A DNA stretch of 64,000 nt from Phycicoccus sonneratiae (GCF_016887965.1 NZ_JAFDVD010000008.1:62001-126000); one strand, 5' to 3'. Shown: positions 34,268 through 43,556, counted from the stretch's first letter. A program made the numbers and translations. Notes: a model not told the origin generated them from the sequence alone.

Positions 34268-34339
34268 TTTGTCCTCGTCAGACCACCACGCCAGCAACCG
34301 GGCCGACCACCTCCCGGCCCGCGGAAGGACACGAGACCA

Positions 34340-34927
34340 ATGCGCAGCTCATTCGACAAGCTCATCTCCTGGACCGGCCTCATCGTCGCCGCCGTCCTCC
34401 TCGTCGCCGGTGCCCTGCTCACCTGGGCCTCGACGTTCGCCACCTCCACCGTCCACGACCAGCTCGCGGCGCAGCAGATCACGATGCCGGCGGCCGCGGC
34501 GCTCACCACGCCCGACATGAAGGCCCACCTCACGCAGTACGCCGGCCAGCCGATGACCACGGGCGACCAGGCCAAGGCCTACGCCGACTACTACATCCAG
34601 GCCCACATGGACGAGTCGGCCGAGGGCAAGACCTACTCGCAGGTCTCCGGCGAGTACATGGCCGCCCTCAAGACCGACCCCACCGCGCAGGCCACGCAGG
34701 ACCTCGGCCAGCTCCGCCAGACGCTGTTCATGGGCACCACGCTGCGCGGCATGCTGCTCAACGCCTACGCCTTCGGCACCATCGGCGCGATCGCGATGTG
34801 GGCGGCGATCGCGGCCTTCGTCGGCTCCGCCGTGATGTTCGTCCTCGGCGCCCTCGGCCTGGCCCACGCCCGGCGCGTCACCCCGGTCGAGGCCCCGGCC
34901 CTCGAGAAGATCCCCGCGACTGCCTGA
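34340..34927 (+). CDS. Two-helix membrane protein of unknown function
   Basis: 195 residues. An N-terminal membrane segment (ISWTGLIVAAVLLVAGALLTWAS) and a C-terminal one (AYAFGTIGAIAMWAAIAAFVGSAVMFVLGALGLAHA) flank an extracytoplasmic domain of about 95 residues. That domain contains AKAYADYYIQAHMDESAEGKTYSQVSGEYMA. The architecture recurs in small actinobacterial membrane proteins, but the function is not known to me. The nested inverted repeats in its promoter suggest dedicated regulation. A hairpin terminator follows 39 bp downstream. Confidence 0.8.
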   Translation: MRSSFDKLISWTGLIVAAVLLVAGALLTWASTFATSTVHDQLAAQQITMPAAAALTTPDMKAHLTQYAGQPMTTGDQAKAYADYYIQAHMDESAEGKTYSQVSGEYMAALKTDPTAQATQDLGQLRQTLFMGTTLRGMLLNAYAFGTIGAIAMWAAIAAFVGSAVMFVLGALGLAHARRVTPVEAPALEKIPATA

Positions 34928-34965
34928 CCCCTGCGAACCCCTGCACGCAGGATCTCAGGACAGAG

Positions 34966-34993
34966 GCCCCGGTCGGCACCCGCCGACCGGGGC
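34966..34993 (+). terminator. Hairpin terminator, first of two near-identical copies
   Basis: GCCCCGGTCGG (34966-34976) pairs with CCGACCGGGGC (34983-34993) around a 6-nt loop. It follows the two-helix membrane protein and precedes the lipoprotein gene at 35112. The same stem recurs at 36385-36412. Confidence 0.8.
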
Positions 34994-35111
34994 TCCTTCG
35001 TGCCGGTGCCGGCGGGTTGTCCACAGGGCGAGGATGCCGGGGCGCGCCGGCCGCCCCGGTCGGGCAGGCTGGTGCTCCGGGCGAGGGGCGCCCGGACGGG
35101 GAGGGGTGGAC

Positions 35112-36329
35112 ATGCGAGGTCACGGGTCATTCGCGGCGCTGATGTCGGTGCTGGTCGCGGCTGGATGCGCGAGCGGAGGGGACGGCGCTGCCGGACGGGA
35201 CGGCTCGGCGTCCCCGACCCCGACCCCCACGCGTGCACCGGTCGTCATGTCGCACGCCGACGCGTTCCAGACGGCCCTGGCCGCGGTGCCTGCCCTCCGC
35301 AAGGACTGGACGGGCGCCTCCACCGGCACGGTCAACCGCGTGACGATCTGCGGCGACGACGAGCTGGAGGTACCGGGACTCACCGACGGCATCTACGTCG
35401 TCGCCGGCGACGAGCGGACCGAGGACTCCCCCATCACCCGCGACGTCGAACGCCTGCGCTCCGTCGTGGCTGCGATCCCGAAGGGCGCACGCGAGAGGGC
35501 GGTTGCCGCGGTCCACGGGCTGGCGTCGTGCACGGACGCAGCCGACGACGAGGTGCCGTCACCCGCCACGATCCTTGACGAGGACGGCGTCGAGGTGGTC
35601 GTGCTGCCCATGACCCACCAGCAGGAGAAGAAGCCGCGCACCGTTCACCGGGTGTACGTGGCCGAGGTGGTCGACGGCCTCGCGGTGCTCTGCGTGGCGG
35701 AGGGTACGTCGGTCGCGAAGTCGTCGGAGGTGGCCACCGGATGCACCACCCGGGCTCGCGAGTCGGTCGCCGTCATCCGCGGCGACGCCACCGACCGGGG
35801 GTCGATCGCCTCGGCGGCTGCCCTGGCGGCTCGCCTCCGACCGGCCAAGGACCAACCAGTGCAGGCGAACTGGTTGCCCGTCGTGACCCCGTGCGTCGGC
35901 CTCGAACCCGAGCCGCCGAGGTTCGGCGTCGTCGCGACCAAGCTCGAGACCGGCGAGATGGGGTCGGTGCCGGCGCAGGTACTCGTGCAACCGTTCGAGG
36001 ACGCCGCGGCAGCGCAGCGCGAGCTGGCTCGCTACCGCGCCCTCGTCGCCACGTGCACCGGCGAGTACGTCTTGTACGAGGCGACGGTGAACACCCCCGA
36101 GTACCGCGTCACCCGCCTGCCCCCGGAGGTCACCTCGACGGGCGATGGCGGCGTGCGGTTCCCGAGCTTCTTCGGCGCGGCGAAGAAGCGGACCGGGACC
36201 TCCCAGGTCACCGAGGTCTTCGCCGTCGGGCCACACCTCGTCTTCGCCGGCGGTGAGGCCGATGACCTCGAAGCCGCTGCGGACCTCGTGGACAAGGCCG
36301 TCGCCGACGTCATCGACCCACGACGTTGA
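35112..36329 (+). CDS. Lipoprotein of unknown function
   Basis: 405 residues from ATG 35112 with GAGGGG as ribosome site. Lipoprotein signal: MRGHGSFAALMSVLVAAGC, with the lipidated Cys in VAAGC, then a short Ser/Pro/Thr linker (SASPTPTPTRAP). The mature protein appears to be two related halves, each carrying Cys pairs (RVTICGDDEL, LASCTDAAD; VTPCVGLEP, VATCTGEY). This resembles sensor-like lipoproteins of actinobacteria. No catalytic motif is visible. It stands alone, bracketed by two copies of the same terminator hairpin. Confidence 0.8.
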   Translation: MRGHGSFAALMSVLVAAGCASGGDGAAGRDGSASPTPTPTRAPVVMSHADAFQTALAAVPALRKDWTGASTGTVNRVTICGDDELEVPGLTDGIYVVAGDERTEDSPITRDVERLRSVVAAIPKGARERAVAAVHGLASCTDAADDEVPSPATILDEDGVEVVVLPMTHQQEKKPRTVHRVYVAEVVDGLAVLCVAEGTSVAKSSEVATGCTTRARESVAVIRGDATDRGSIASAAALAARLRPAKDQPVQANWLPVVTPCVGLEPEPPRFGVVATKLETGEMGSVPAQVLVQPFEDAAAAQRELARYRALVATCTGEYVLYEATVNTPEYRVTRLPPEVTSTGDGGVRFPSFFGAAKKRTGTSQVTEVFAVGPHLVFAGGEADDLEAAADLVDKAVADVIDPRR

Positions 36330-36384
36330 CCCGCGTCCTCACCCTCGTCGGTCGCGGCTGACCGGCGACTCGGGAGGAAGCGAG

Positions 36385-36412
36385 GCCCCGGTCGGCAACC
36401 GCCGACCGGGGC
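36385..36412. terminator. Hairpin terminator, second copy, between convergent genes
   Basis: GCCCCGGTCGG (36385-36395) and CCGACCGGGGC (36402-36412) form the same 11-bp stem as at 34966-34993, with a 6-nt loop differing at one base. It lies between the convergent lipoprotein and Ltp-domain genes and could stop transcription from both sides. Confidence 0.8.
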
Positions 36413-36428
36413 TCCTCCATGAGGTCGG

Positions 36429-37133
36429 TCAGAGCCCAACCTTCTGTGCCGCGTACGTCGCCTGCTTGACCGTGAACTGGTCGCCGTACTCGCTGCTGAG
36501 CTGCTCGATGAGACCGTTTCGCGAGAAGCCCTTGAGCTCGAGATAGCTCTGCGCCGCTCGGACGGCCTGCTCGTTCCAGTTGACGTCGAGGTGCTCGACC
36601 GCCCAGGTGGCGTCGGCCTTCTTGAAGCCGTCCCCGTACTCCGACGAGAGCTGCTGGATCAGGCCCTTCTTGCTGAAGCCCTTGAGGTCGATGTAGTTCT
36701 CAGCACTCCGGAGCGCGTTCGCCTGGCCTGCCGTGGCCTTCGGCTTGGCAGGGGCCGGCTTGACCGTCGCGGTCGCCGAGGGAGCAACCGTCTCGGCCGC
36801 CGGTGACGCCTTGGTGGCGGGAGTCGGCTGCGCACTGCTCGTCGTGGCGCTCTTGAGCGCGGACTCCTGGCTCGGTGTCTGGTCGCCACCCGCAGTCAGC
36901 GCGGACCCGAGGATGACGAAGCCCGCCAGGCCCGCGGGGATGAGGACCCGCTTCTTCCTGAACCAGGGGCGGGTGGTGCTGACGGCGCCGGCCGCCACGG
37001 CAGCGCTTGCGGGCGCGGTGGCCTGCGGCTGCTGGCCCGCGCCGGGAGCGAAGTGCTCCGTCCACGTCTGGCCGTCCCAGTAGCGCTGCTGGCCGTCGGG
37101 CTGCGGGTACCAACCGGCGGGGGTGTTCGACAT
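36429..37133 (-). CDS. DUF2510 membrane protein with two C-terminal Ltp-type domains
   Basis: 234 residues from ATG 37133. The N-terminus is a DUF2510 module (PAGWYPQPDGQQRYWDGQTWTEHF). One membrane helix follows (VLIPAGLAGFVILGSALTAGG), then a Thr/Ala/Pro linker and two tandem 45-residue repeats starting ALRSAENYIDLKGFSKKG and AVRAAQSYLELKGFSRNG. These repeats match the Ltp (host cell surface-exposed lipoprotein) domain. In Streptococcus phage TP-J34, Ltp blocks injection of incoming phage DNA. Here the repeats would face outward on a membrane anchor, so a role at the cell surface, possibly superinfection exclusion, is inferred. It is not in a visible prophage. Confidence 0.88.
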   Translation of the reverse strand: MSNTPAGWYPQPDGQQRYWDGQTWTEHFAPGAGQQPQATAPASAAVAAGAVSTTRPWFRKKRVLIPAGLAGFVILGSALTAGGDQTPSQESALKSATTSSAQPTPATKASPAAETVAPSATATVKPAPAKPKATAGQANALRSAENYIDLKGFSKKGLIQQLSSEYGDGFKKADATWAVEHLDVNWNEQAVRAAQSYLELKGFSRNGLIEQLSSEYGDQFTVKQATYAAQKVGL

Positions 37134-37409
37134 CGATCGTGCTCCTTGGGTGAGAGGTCCCGGAAGCACAGAGGGCACCCCCGGACGCCCGCGACGTGAT
37201 CCCCCACACGCGAGCAGCCCGACCGTAAGCGCCTGGTCAAGGCGGGCCAAGGTCCGGGACCGAAGGAGGGCCGAACGACCGATGCCCTTCGGTCGAAGGT
37301 GCTGGTGGTAGAGGCACTGCCGATGAGTGTGGCTGACGCGCAATGCCTTCCGGCGCAGGCCTGTCAGTGGTCGGCTCTACAGTGGGGTCAGCAGAGGGAG
37401 GCAGTGGCG

Positions 37410-38783
37410 ATGTCCACGACGACGGTGCGGGAGCGGGTCGACGCAGGCGCGCCCTGCTCGCCCGCCGCTCGGGTCACGGGCTTCCGGTCCTCGCTGGCCG
37501 AGGTCGACGTGGCGGGCCTCACCGACTCCGAGCGGGTCGATCTGATCAGCGAGCTCGAGCGACTCAAGGGTGCTGCGACCGCGGCGCAGGCGCGGGCCAC
37601 CGAGGCCTTCCGGGTCTCCCGGGAGGAGACCGCACCGCAGGACGCCGCCCGCTCGGTCGGGTCGCAGGTCGCCCTGGCCCGGCGCGAGTCCCCAACCCTG
37701 GGTGACCGGTTCGTGGGGCTGTCCCGCGCGCTGGTCCACGAGCTGCCCGCCACCATGGCCGCCCTCACCGACGGCGCGATCGGTGAGCGCCACGCCGTCG
37801 AGGTCGCCCGCGAGAGCGCCACCCTCACCCTCGAGCACCGCGCCGAGGTCGACCGGCGCGTCGGCGCCGTCATCGGCCGCCTCTCCCCCAAGGCCGCCGG
37901 GCGCGCCGCACGCCGGGTCGCCGCCGAGCTCGACGCCGCCTCCGTCGTGCGCCGGATGGAGACAGCGGTCGCCTCCCGCCGCGTCACCGTCCGTCCGGCC
38001 CCGGACGGGATGGCCTGGCTCACCGTGCTGGGGCCGCTGCGCGACGTCGTCGGCGCCTACGCCGCGCTGCGCACTCGCGCCCAGAGCGTCGTCGGCGGGC
38101 AGTGTGACGACGAACCGGCCGACGGTCGCGGCCTCGGTGCCGTCGCCGCCGACACCGCGCTGCGGTCGATGGCCGGCCTGGCCCCCGGGCAGGTCCAGCC
38201 CGTCGAGGTCCAGCTCGTCATCACCGACCGCGCGCTCCTCGGCACCGGCGACCCCGCCGCCTCGCTCCTGGCACCCGCGCGCATCCCCGGCCACGGGCCG
38301 GTCCCGGCACCGGTGGCCCGCGCCTGGGTCCGCGGCGCCGGCGAGGCATCGGTCTGGCTCCGACGGCTCTACACCAGCCCCGACGGGCGCGACCTCGTGG
38401 CGATGGACGCCCGCCGCCGCCTCTTCACCGGCCTGCTGCGCCGGATGCTCGTGCTGCGCGACGACACCTGCACCACCCCGTGGTGCGACGCCCCCATCGT
38501 CCACGCCGACCACGCCCACCCGGCCCGCGACGGCGGCCCCACCAGCTACCTCAACGGCTCAGGCACCTGCGCCCGCTGCAACCACGCCAAGGAGTCACCC
38601 GGCTGGGCCGCCACCGTCGTGCGCGGCTCACCCCGCCAGGTCGAGCTCCACACACCCACCGGCCACACCTACCGGTCGCTCGCCCCACCCCTGCTCGGCT
38701 GGGGCACCGACCCGCCACCCGACGACCTCACCCCCGCCTCACCCCTCGAACGACACCTCGCGGCGCTGCTCCACGCCGCCTGA
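37410..38783 (+). CDS. DUF222 protein with C-terminal HNH endonuclease domain
   Basis: 457 residues from ATG 37410 with AGAGGGAGG upstream; longer in-frame extensions lack a ribosome site. The helical DUF222 region covers roughly residues 20-330 (AAQARATEAFRVSREE, GDRFVGLSRALVHELPATMAAL). The HNH domain follows: DDTCTTPWCDAPIVHADHAHPARDGGPTS and CARCNHAKESPGW, with the C-x4-C/HxDH and CxxC zinc/metal residues in place. Such genes occur in many copies in Micrococcales and behave like selfish or mobile retroelement-associated HNH genes. Role not established. It does not sit in an obvious mobile element here. Confidence 0.9.
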   Translation: MSTTTVRERVDAGAPCSPAARVTGFRSSLAEVDVAGLTDSERVDLISELERLKGAATAAQARATEAFRVSREETAPQDAARSVGSQVALARRESPTLGDRFVGLSRALVHELPATMAALTDGAIGERHAVEVARESATLTLEHRAEVDRRVGAVIGRLSPKAAGRAARRVAAELDAASVVRRMETAVASRRVTVRPAPDGMAWLTVLGPLRDVVGAYAALRTRAQSVVGGQCDDEPADGRGLGAVAADTALRSMAGLAPGQVQPVEVQLVITDRALLGTGDPAASLLAPARIPGHGPVPAPVARAWVRGAGEASVWLRRLYTSPDGRDLVAMDARRRLFTGLLRRMLVLRDDTCTTPWCDAPIVHADHAHPARDGGPTSYLNGSGTCARCNHAKESPGWAATVVRGSPRQVELHTPTGHTYRSLAPPLLGWGTDPPPDDLTPASPLERHLAALLHAA

Positions 38784-38886
38784 CCATCGCCGGGCCCTCG
38801 ACACACCCGCTCAAGAACCCTGTAACGCTCGGTCCCGGTCCGGACATGGGGGTGGTGTCAGACTCACCCGCGTGGAGGGGGATCCA

Positions 38887-39474
38887 TTGAGCACGCCCGA
38901 GGACCGGTTCTCGGCGCTCTTCGACACCACGCACGTCGCCCTGCTCGGGTACGCCGTGCGCCGGGTCGCCGATCCCGCGGACGCCGCGGACGTCGTCGCC
39001 GAGACCTACCTCGTCGCATGGCGCCGGCTCGACGACGTGCCCGTTGGCGCCGAGGCCCGGCCGTGGCTGTTCGGCGTCGCCCGACGGGTTCTGGCCAACC
39101 ACTACCGCGGCGAGCGGCGCCGGATGGCCCTCGCCGACCGGCTGCGCGACTCGCTCCACCAGGTCGTGCCGCCGCCCGAGGTCCGCGAGCCGAGCGTCGT
39201 CGAGCGGGCCGTCGAGCGGCTCGGCGCCGACGACCGCGAGCTGCTGCGCCTCCTCGCCTGGGAGGAGCTCGCCCGCGAGGAGATCGCCCTCGCAATGGGA
39301 CTGTCGCGCGCCACCGTCCGGGTCCGGCTGCACCGGGCTCGTGCACGCCTTCGCCAGGCCATGGTCGAGATCGAGTCCGAGACGGATGCACCTGCCCTGC
39401 AACGCATCCCGACATCCGGACATGACTCCCCCAGATGGGCGACCGCCCGTCCCGGCACCGAGGAGAACTCGTGA
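38887..39474 (+). CDS. ECF-type RNA polymerase sigma factor
   Basis: 195 residues. The start is taken as TTG 38887 because GGAGGGG lies at the right distance upstream (38874-38880); a GTG five codons earlier would be inside that ribosome site. Region 2 is seen in DTTHVALLGYAVRRVADPADAADVVAETYLVAWRRLDDV. Region 4 is AVERLGADDRELLRLLAWEELAREEIALAMGLSRATVRVRLHRARARLR. It redirects RNA polymerase to a small regulon. The stop overlaps the start of a membrane protein (GTGA) that is probably its anti-sigma factor. Confidence 0.93.
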   Translation: MSTPEDRFSALFDTTHVALLGYAVRRVADPADAADVVAETYLVAWRRLDDVPVGAEARPWLFGVARRVLANHYRGERRRMALADRLRDSLHQVVPPPEVREPSVVERAVERLGADDRELLRLLAWEELAREEIALAMGLSRATVRVRLHRARARLRQAMVEIESETDAPALQRIPTSGHDSPRWATARPGTEENS

Positions 39475-40469
39475 ACGACCTGGAGCTGATGGACGCCCTG
39501 CGCACCACGCGCCGGGTCGACGACCCGACGATCGCCACGGTGACCGACCGGCACGCGCTCAGCGCGCTGCGAGAGGGGATCACCATGACCGACCGCCACG
39601 CTCCCCCGACCGTCGAGACGCCGCGGAGGGGCCGGCGTCTCGGCCGTCGGGGGCTCACCGCCGGCGCGCTGGGGCTGGTCCTCGCCGGCACCGGGACCGC
39701 CTGGGCCGTCACCCACTGGGACCGCGGCCCGACCCTCGACGGGCTCACCTGCGCCCAGTCCGTCACCGTCACCGGAGGATGGGTCGAGGTGTCGGGGTCG
39801 GCCACAGGGCGGCCGGTCAGCGGGGACGACGTCGCCGACTGCGCAGCCATCCGGCGCGATGCCGGGCTGCCGGCGCTCGTCGACCCGGTGGGCTTCCAGC
39901 TCCTGGGCAGCCGGTTCGTCGTCTCGCGCACCGGGGTACCGGCCGACGTGATGGCCTCGGCGAGCGCGTCCGGGCCGAATGCCGACCGCGCCGCCCGGCT
40001 CGCGCTCGACGCGGCCCTGGGTGACTGGGTGGATGGCCCGCGCGGCGGCTGCTTCTCCGCCGCCGACGCCGAGCAATACGCCGACGCGTCGCTGGCCCGG
40101 GCCGGGCTGTCGGAGTGGCCGGTCCGGGTCGTCCAGACGCCGAGTGGCGGGGGCGACTCAGGACCGTGCGCCCTGGCCGAGGTCGCGGCGGACGGTCGGT
40201 CGGTCGAGGTGACCCCGGATGCCCGCCCGCCGCTGGGGCGCGGCCCGGCCGAGGTCGACGACTCGGTCTTCGACGTCGCCGATGCCCTGCGGACGGGGCT
40301 GGACGGCCGGTGCCTCTCGCTCACCGAGGCCGAGGACCTGGCCCGGTCGAGCGTCGGGACGAACGGCCGGGTATCGACCGTGCCCGACGAGCTGCTCGAC
40401 TGCGCGGACGTCGACCTGGTCGTCGGCGGGTCCATCGAGGTCACCGTCCGCGGCCCGCGGAGCCGCTGA
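39471..40469 (+). CDS. Probable anti-sigma-like membrane protein
   Basis: 332 residues from GTG 39471, overlapping the sigma factor stop by GTGA, with GAGGAG as ribosome site. The ~65-residue N-terminal cytoplasmic part (NDLELMDALRTTRRVDDPTIATV) precedes one membrane helix (LTAGALGLVLAGTGTAWAVTH). An extracytoplasmic domain of about 240 residues carries several Cys (LTCAQSV, DCAAIR, GCFSAADAEQ, RCLSLTEAEDL). Coupling to an ECF sigma gene plus this topology is the usual anti-sigma arrangement. There is no zinc-binding HxxxCxxC motif, so the mode of sigma inhibition, if any, is not visible. Confidence 0.8.
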   Translation: MNDLELMDALRTTRRVDDPTIATVTDRHALSALREGITMTDRHAPPTVETPRRGRRLGRRGLTAGALGLVLAGTGTAWAVTHWDRGPTLDGLTCAQSVTVTGGWVEVSGSATGRPVSGDDVADCAAIRRDAGLPALVDPVGFQLLGSRFVVSRTGVPADVMASASASGPNADRAARLALDAALGDWVDGPRGGCFSAADAEQYADASLARAGLSEWPVRVVQTPSGGGDSGPCALAEVAADGRSVEVTPDARPPLGRGPAEVDDSVFDVADALRTGLDGRCLSLTEAEDLARSSVGTNGRVSTVPDELLDCADVDLVVGGSIEVTVRGPRSR

Positions 40470-40509
40470 CCTGCGGGCCGCGAGGGCACGGCCTCGCTAC
40501 GGTGAGGCC

Positions 40510-41553
40510 GTGCCCCCCGCCCGCCGTCGCCCGACCCTCGAGCAGGTCGCCGAGCGCGCCGGCGTGTCGCGGGCCACCGTGTCCCGCGTGGTCAACGGAG
40601 CCGCCACGGTGGAGCCGGGGCTGGCCGACCGGGTCCGGCAGGCCGTCGACGAGCTGGGGTACGCCCCCAACCTCGCCGCCCGCTCGCTGATGACCCGCCG
40701 CACCGACGCGGTCGCCCTCGTGGCCGTCGAGTCGCCGAACCGGGTCTTCGGCGACCCGTTCTTCGCGGCCGTCACCCGGGGCGCCAGCCAGGAGCTCGGC
40801 CGCTCGGGCGTGCACATGGTGCTGTCGATGGTGCAGACCGACGCCGACCTCGAGCGGTTCGCCGGCTTCCTGCGCGGCGGGCACGTCGACGGTGCCCTCG
40901 TCATCTCCGAGCACGGCGACCACGACGTCGTCGGGCTCGTCGAGCGGTGCGGCATCGCCGTGGTCGCCGGCGGCCGACCGGTGGCCACTCACCCCGATGC
41001 GGCCCACGTCGACCACGACAACCGCGAGGGCGGCCGGCTGGCGGCGCGTCACCTGCTGGCCCGAGGGTGCCGGCACATCGGCACGGTCGCCGGTCCGCAG
41101 GACATGACGGCCGGGGTGGACCGGCTCGTGGGGTTCCGCGAGGAGCTGGGATCGGCGTTCGACGGCTCGCTCGTCGAGGTCGGCGACTTCACGACGACCG
41201 GTGGCGCGCGGGCGACATCCGCTCTGCTGCAACGTCGCCCAAACCTCGACGGCCTCTTCGTCGCGAACGACCTGATGGCCCTCGGCGCCCTGACCGCGCT
41301 GCGCGAGGCCGGACGCCAGGTGCCCGAGGACGTCGCGGTCATCGGGTTCGACGACGCCGACGTCGCGGCGGTGGCCGCTCCCCCGCTGACGACCGTCCGC
41401 CAGCGCACCGAGACCCAGGGCCGGCTGATGGCCCAGCTGCTGCTGCACCGGCTCGGCCGGCGGTCGGCCGACCCGCTGCCCGAGCTCGACGCCGCGGAGG
41501 CGTCCGGCGCGGTGGTGCTCGGCGTCCAGCTGGTCGTCCGCGACAGCGCCTGA
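40510..41553 (+). CDS. LacI-family transcriptional repressor
   Basis: 347 residues from GTG 40510. The N-terminal HTH is TLEQVAERAGVSRATVSRVVNG, followed by the hinge helix YAPNLAARSLMTRRTDAVALV and a periplasmic-binding-protein-like effector domain (GLFVANDLMALGALTALREAG, VAVIGFDDADVAAVAAPPLTTVRQ). It is a sugar-responsive repressor. It is convergent with the secreted beta-helix gene, whose promoter contains a 14-bp LacI-type palindrome, so that gene is the most likely target. The effector sugar is inferred to be a beta-glucan fragment from the resemblance of that site to CebR-type operators. Confidence 0.92.
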   Translation: MPPARRRPTLEQVAERAGVSRATVSRVVNGAATVEPGLADRVRQAVDELGYAPNLAARSLMTRRTDAVALVAVESPNRVFGDPFFAAVTRGASQELGRSGVHMVLSMVQTDADLERFAGFLRGGHVDGALVISEHGDHDVVGLVERCGIAVVAGGRPVATHPDAAHVDHDNREGGRLAARHLLARGCRHIGTVAGPQDMTAGVDRLVGFREELGSAFDGSLVEVGDFTTTGGARATSALLQRRPNLDGLFVANDLMALGALTALREAGRQVPEDVAVIGFDDADVAAVAAPPLTTVRQRTETQGRLMAQLLLHRLGRRSADPLPELDAAEASGAVVLGVQLVVRDSA

Positions 41554-41608
41554 GCGGGAGCCGTGCTCGGCGCTGCCGCGGACCGGTGCAGAGGTCAGGC
41601 GCCGTGCG

Positions 41609-43519
41609 TCACGGGTACTCGCTGACGTAGGCCGGCGTGCCGGTGTTGCTGTTGTCGACCTGGCTGCCGACGTCGTTGACGACGTGTCGGGTCGTGCCGG
41701 CGCCGAGGTTGACGGTCAGCAGGTGGTGCAGCCGCACCCCCGGCCGGGTCGGCACCTGGAAGCCGTGCTCGGTGACGATCGACGGGTCGTTCCGGTTGTA
41801 GACGTACGACCCGCCGCCCCAGAGCTCGTGGGTGCGCACCTTCGGGGAGACGACGTAGCCGGCGTAGCCGAGGGTGCCGTCGGGCTGGGTCCAGTCGGCC
41901 TGCGTGGGCGGGTCGTAGGGAAGCTCGTTCTGGTAGAGGACCGTTCGTCCCCGCTCGCCGTTCCAGATCGTGTTGTGCTGCTGGAAGTGCTCGACGAACA
42001 GGCCGGTGGCGGTGACGTCGTCACCGTTGACGACCAGGCCGTTGGTGCCGGTGTTGACGGCCCAGCGCTCGTCGTCGCCGAGGACGCCGCCGGTGAAGTC
42101 CTCGACGCCGTGGTCGGCGCGCCAGACCCAGGTGTGGTCGATGAGGACGTGGTCGGCGTCGATCTGCATCGCGACCTTGACCTTGCCGATGTGCGGGCCG
42201 CCGACGCGGAAGTAGACGTCGCTGAGGGTCAGCGGGTCCTTCGCGCTCGAGCCGCGACCCGAATGGTGGCCGCCCTTGCCCTTGTCGTGGTCATCGACGT
42301 GGAGCAGGTTGCGCGACAGCTTCGTTCCCGCATCGATGGTGACGCCGGCGATGATCGTGCCTGCACCGTCGGCCACCTCGAGCGGCGTCGCACCGCGCAC
42401 GGCGGTGAGGGTCGCCTGCCCCATCCCGAGGACGACGGTGCCGGGGCGCTTGACCTCGATGCTGCGGTCGACGTCGTAGACGCCCGGCGTCAGGAGGAGA
42501 TGCTGGCCCTTGGCCAAGGCCTTGTTGATGTCCTTGACCGACTCACCGGGCTTGGCGATGTGGAAGGCGCTGAGCGGCAGCGTCTTCCCGGCGGTCATGC
42601 CGTTGGCCCAGCTGCGGCCGCGGGTGTTCGTCTGCGCCGAGGGAACGCGCACGGCCCAGCGGTTGCCGTCCATGAACAAGAATGGCTTCTCGCGGCTGAC
42701 CGGAGTCGTCTCGAGCGTCGTGTACGGCGGGTGGGGGAAGGTGCTGTCGTCGGGGGCTCCCTCGACACCGGCGAACACCTGGTTCCAGACGCCGTTGCTC
42801 CAGCTGCCGACCGTGCTGTTGCGGGTCAGCCACTGCTGCTGCGAGCCGTTGACGACCGTCTCGGCGGAGGTGTCGGCGATGAACCCGCCGCTGGCGTACT
42901 GCGGCCCGGCGGTGCAGTAGTCCATCAGGCTGAGCGTGCCGCCCTTGACGGCGACGCGGCGCATCGAGACGGCCTGGCTGACCGCCCAGAAGTTGGCGCT
43001 CTGGCGGCAGCCGTCCTGGCCGGTGCCGTTGACGTCGATCGTCAGGTTGCTCAGGGTGCGCCAGAAGTTGTTGAGCGCGATGCAGTTGCTCGTCCCACCG
43101 TCCTCGAGGCAGCGGTTGTAGACCTCGATCTTGCCGACGACGTGCACGTCGTCCGGGCTCGCGCCGAGGCCGGCGACCTCGGTGTTGTAGCCGACCTTGA
43201 TCTGCAGCGGCTCGGTCGCCGTGCCGTAGGTGCCCGGCTTGAAGAGGATGCTCCAGCGGTCGGTGCCCATCTCGGCGTCGGTCTGGGCGCTGCTGATCCG
43301 GTCGACGGCGGCCTTGATGTCGGCGGTCGGCATGCTCGGGTCGAGGACGAGGACCCTGCTGCCGAGGTCGATGCCGGCCGGCGGCTTCGGGTGCGCCGGT
43401 GCCGCGGCGGCCGGTGCCAGCTGGGCGGCCATCCCGGTGAGGGCGAGCAGCGCGGTCACGGCGCCGGCGACGGCGCGTCGGGTGGCTCGGGTGAGTGTCG
43501 CGGTCGGGGGTGAGGTCAT
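41609..43519 (-). CDS. Secreted beta-helix protein, GH55-like
   Basis: 636 residues from ATG 43519. The signal peptide is MTSPPTATLTRATRRAVAG, hydrophobic AVTALLALTGMAAQL and a cut near APAAAA. The mature chain starts GIDLGSRVLVLDPSMPTADIKAAVD and shows repeated short beta strands typical of a two-part right-handed beta-helix. Signature stretches include GTSNCIALNNFWRTLSNLTI, YASGGFIADTSAETVVNGSQ and QQQWLTRNSTVGSW. Streptomyces relatives are variously annotated as coagulation factor 5/8-type, adenylyl cyclase (mis-annotation) or GH55-like beta-1,3-glucanase. GH55 is my preferred reading. It acts outside the cell and is probably controlled by the LacI regulator nearby. Confidence 0.8.
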   Translation of the reverse strand: MTSPPTATLTRATRRAVAGAVTALLALTGMAAQLAPAAAAPAHPKPPAGIDLGSRVLVLDPSMPTADIKAAVDRISSAQTDAEMGTDRWSILFKPGTYGTATEPLQIKVGYNTEVAGLGASPDDVHVVGKIEVYNRCLEDGGTSNCIALNNFWRTLSNLTIDVNGTGQDGCRQSANFWAVSQAVSMRRVAVKGGTLSLMDYCTAGPQYASGGFIADTSAETVVNGSQQQWLTRNSTVGSWSNGVWNQVFAGVEGAPDDSTFPHPPYTTLETTPVSREKPFLFMDGNRWAVRVPSAQTNTRGRSWANGMTAGKTLPLSAFHIAKPGESVKDINKALAKGQHLLLTPGVYDVDRSIEVKRPGTVVLGMGQATLTAVRGATPLEVADGAGTIIAGVTIDAGTKLSRNLLHVDDHDKGKGGHHSGRGSSAKDPLTLSDVYFRVGGPHIGKVKVAMQIDADHVLIDHTWVWRADHGVEDFTGGVLGDDERWAVNTGTNGLVVNGDDVTATGLFVEHFQQHNTIWNGERGRTVLYQNELPYDPPTQADWTQPDGTLGYAGYVVSPKVRTHELWGGGSYVYNRNDPSIVTEHGFQVPTRPGVRLHHLLTVNLGAGTTRHVVNDVGSQVDNSNTGTPAYVSEYP

Positions 43520-43556
43520 GTCGCAGTCCAATCGCGCCGGGGCTCGCTCGCCGGTG

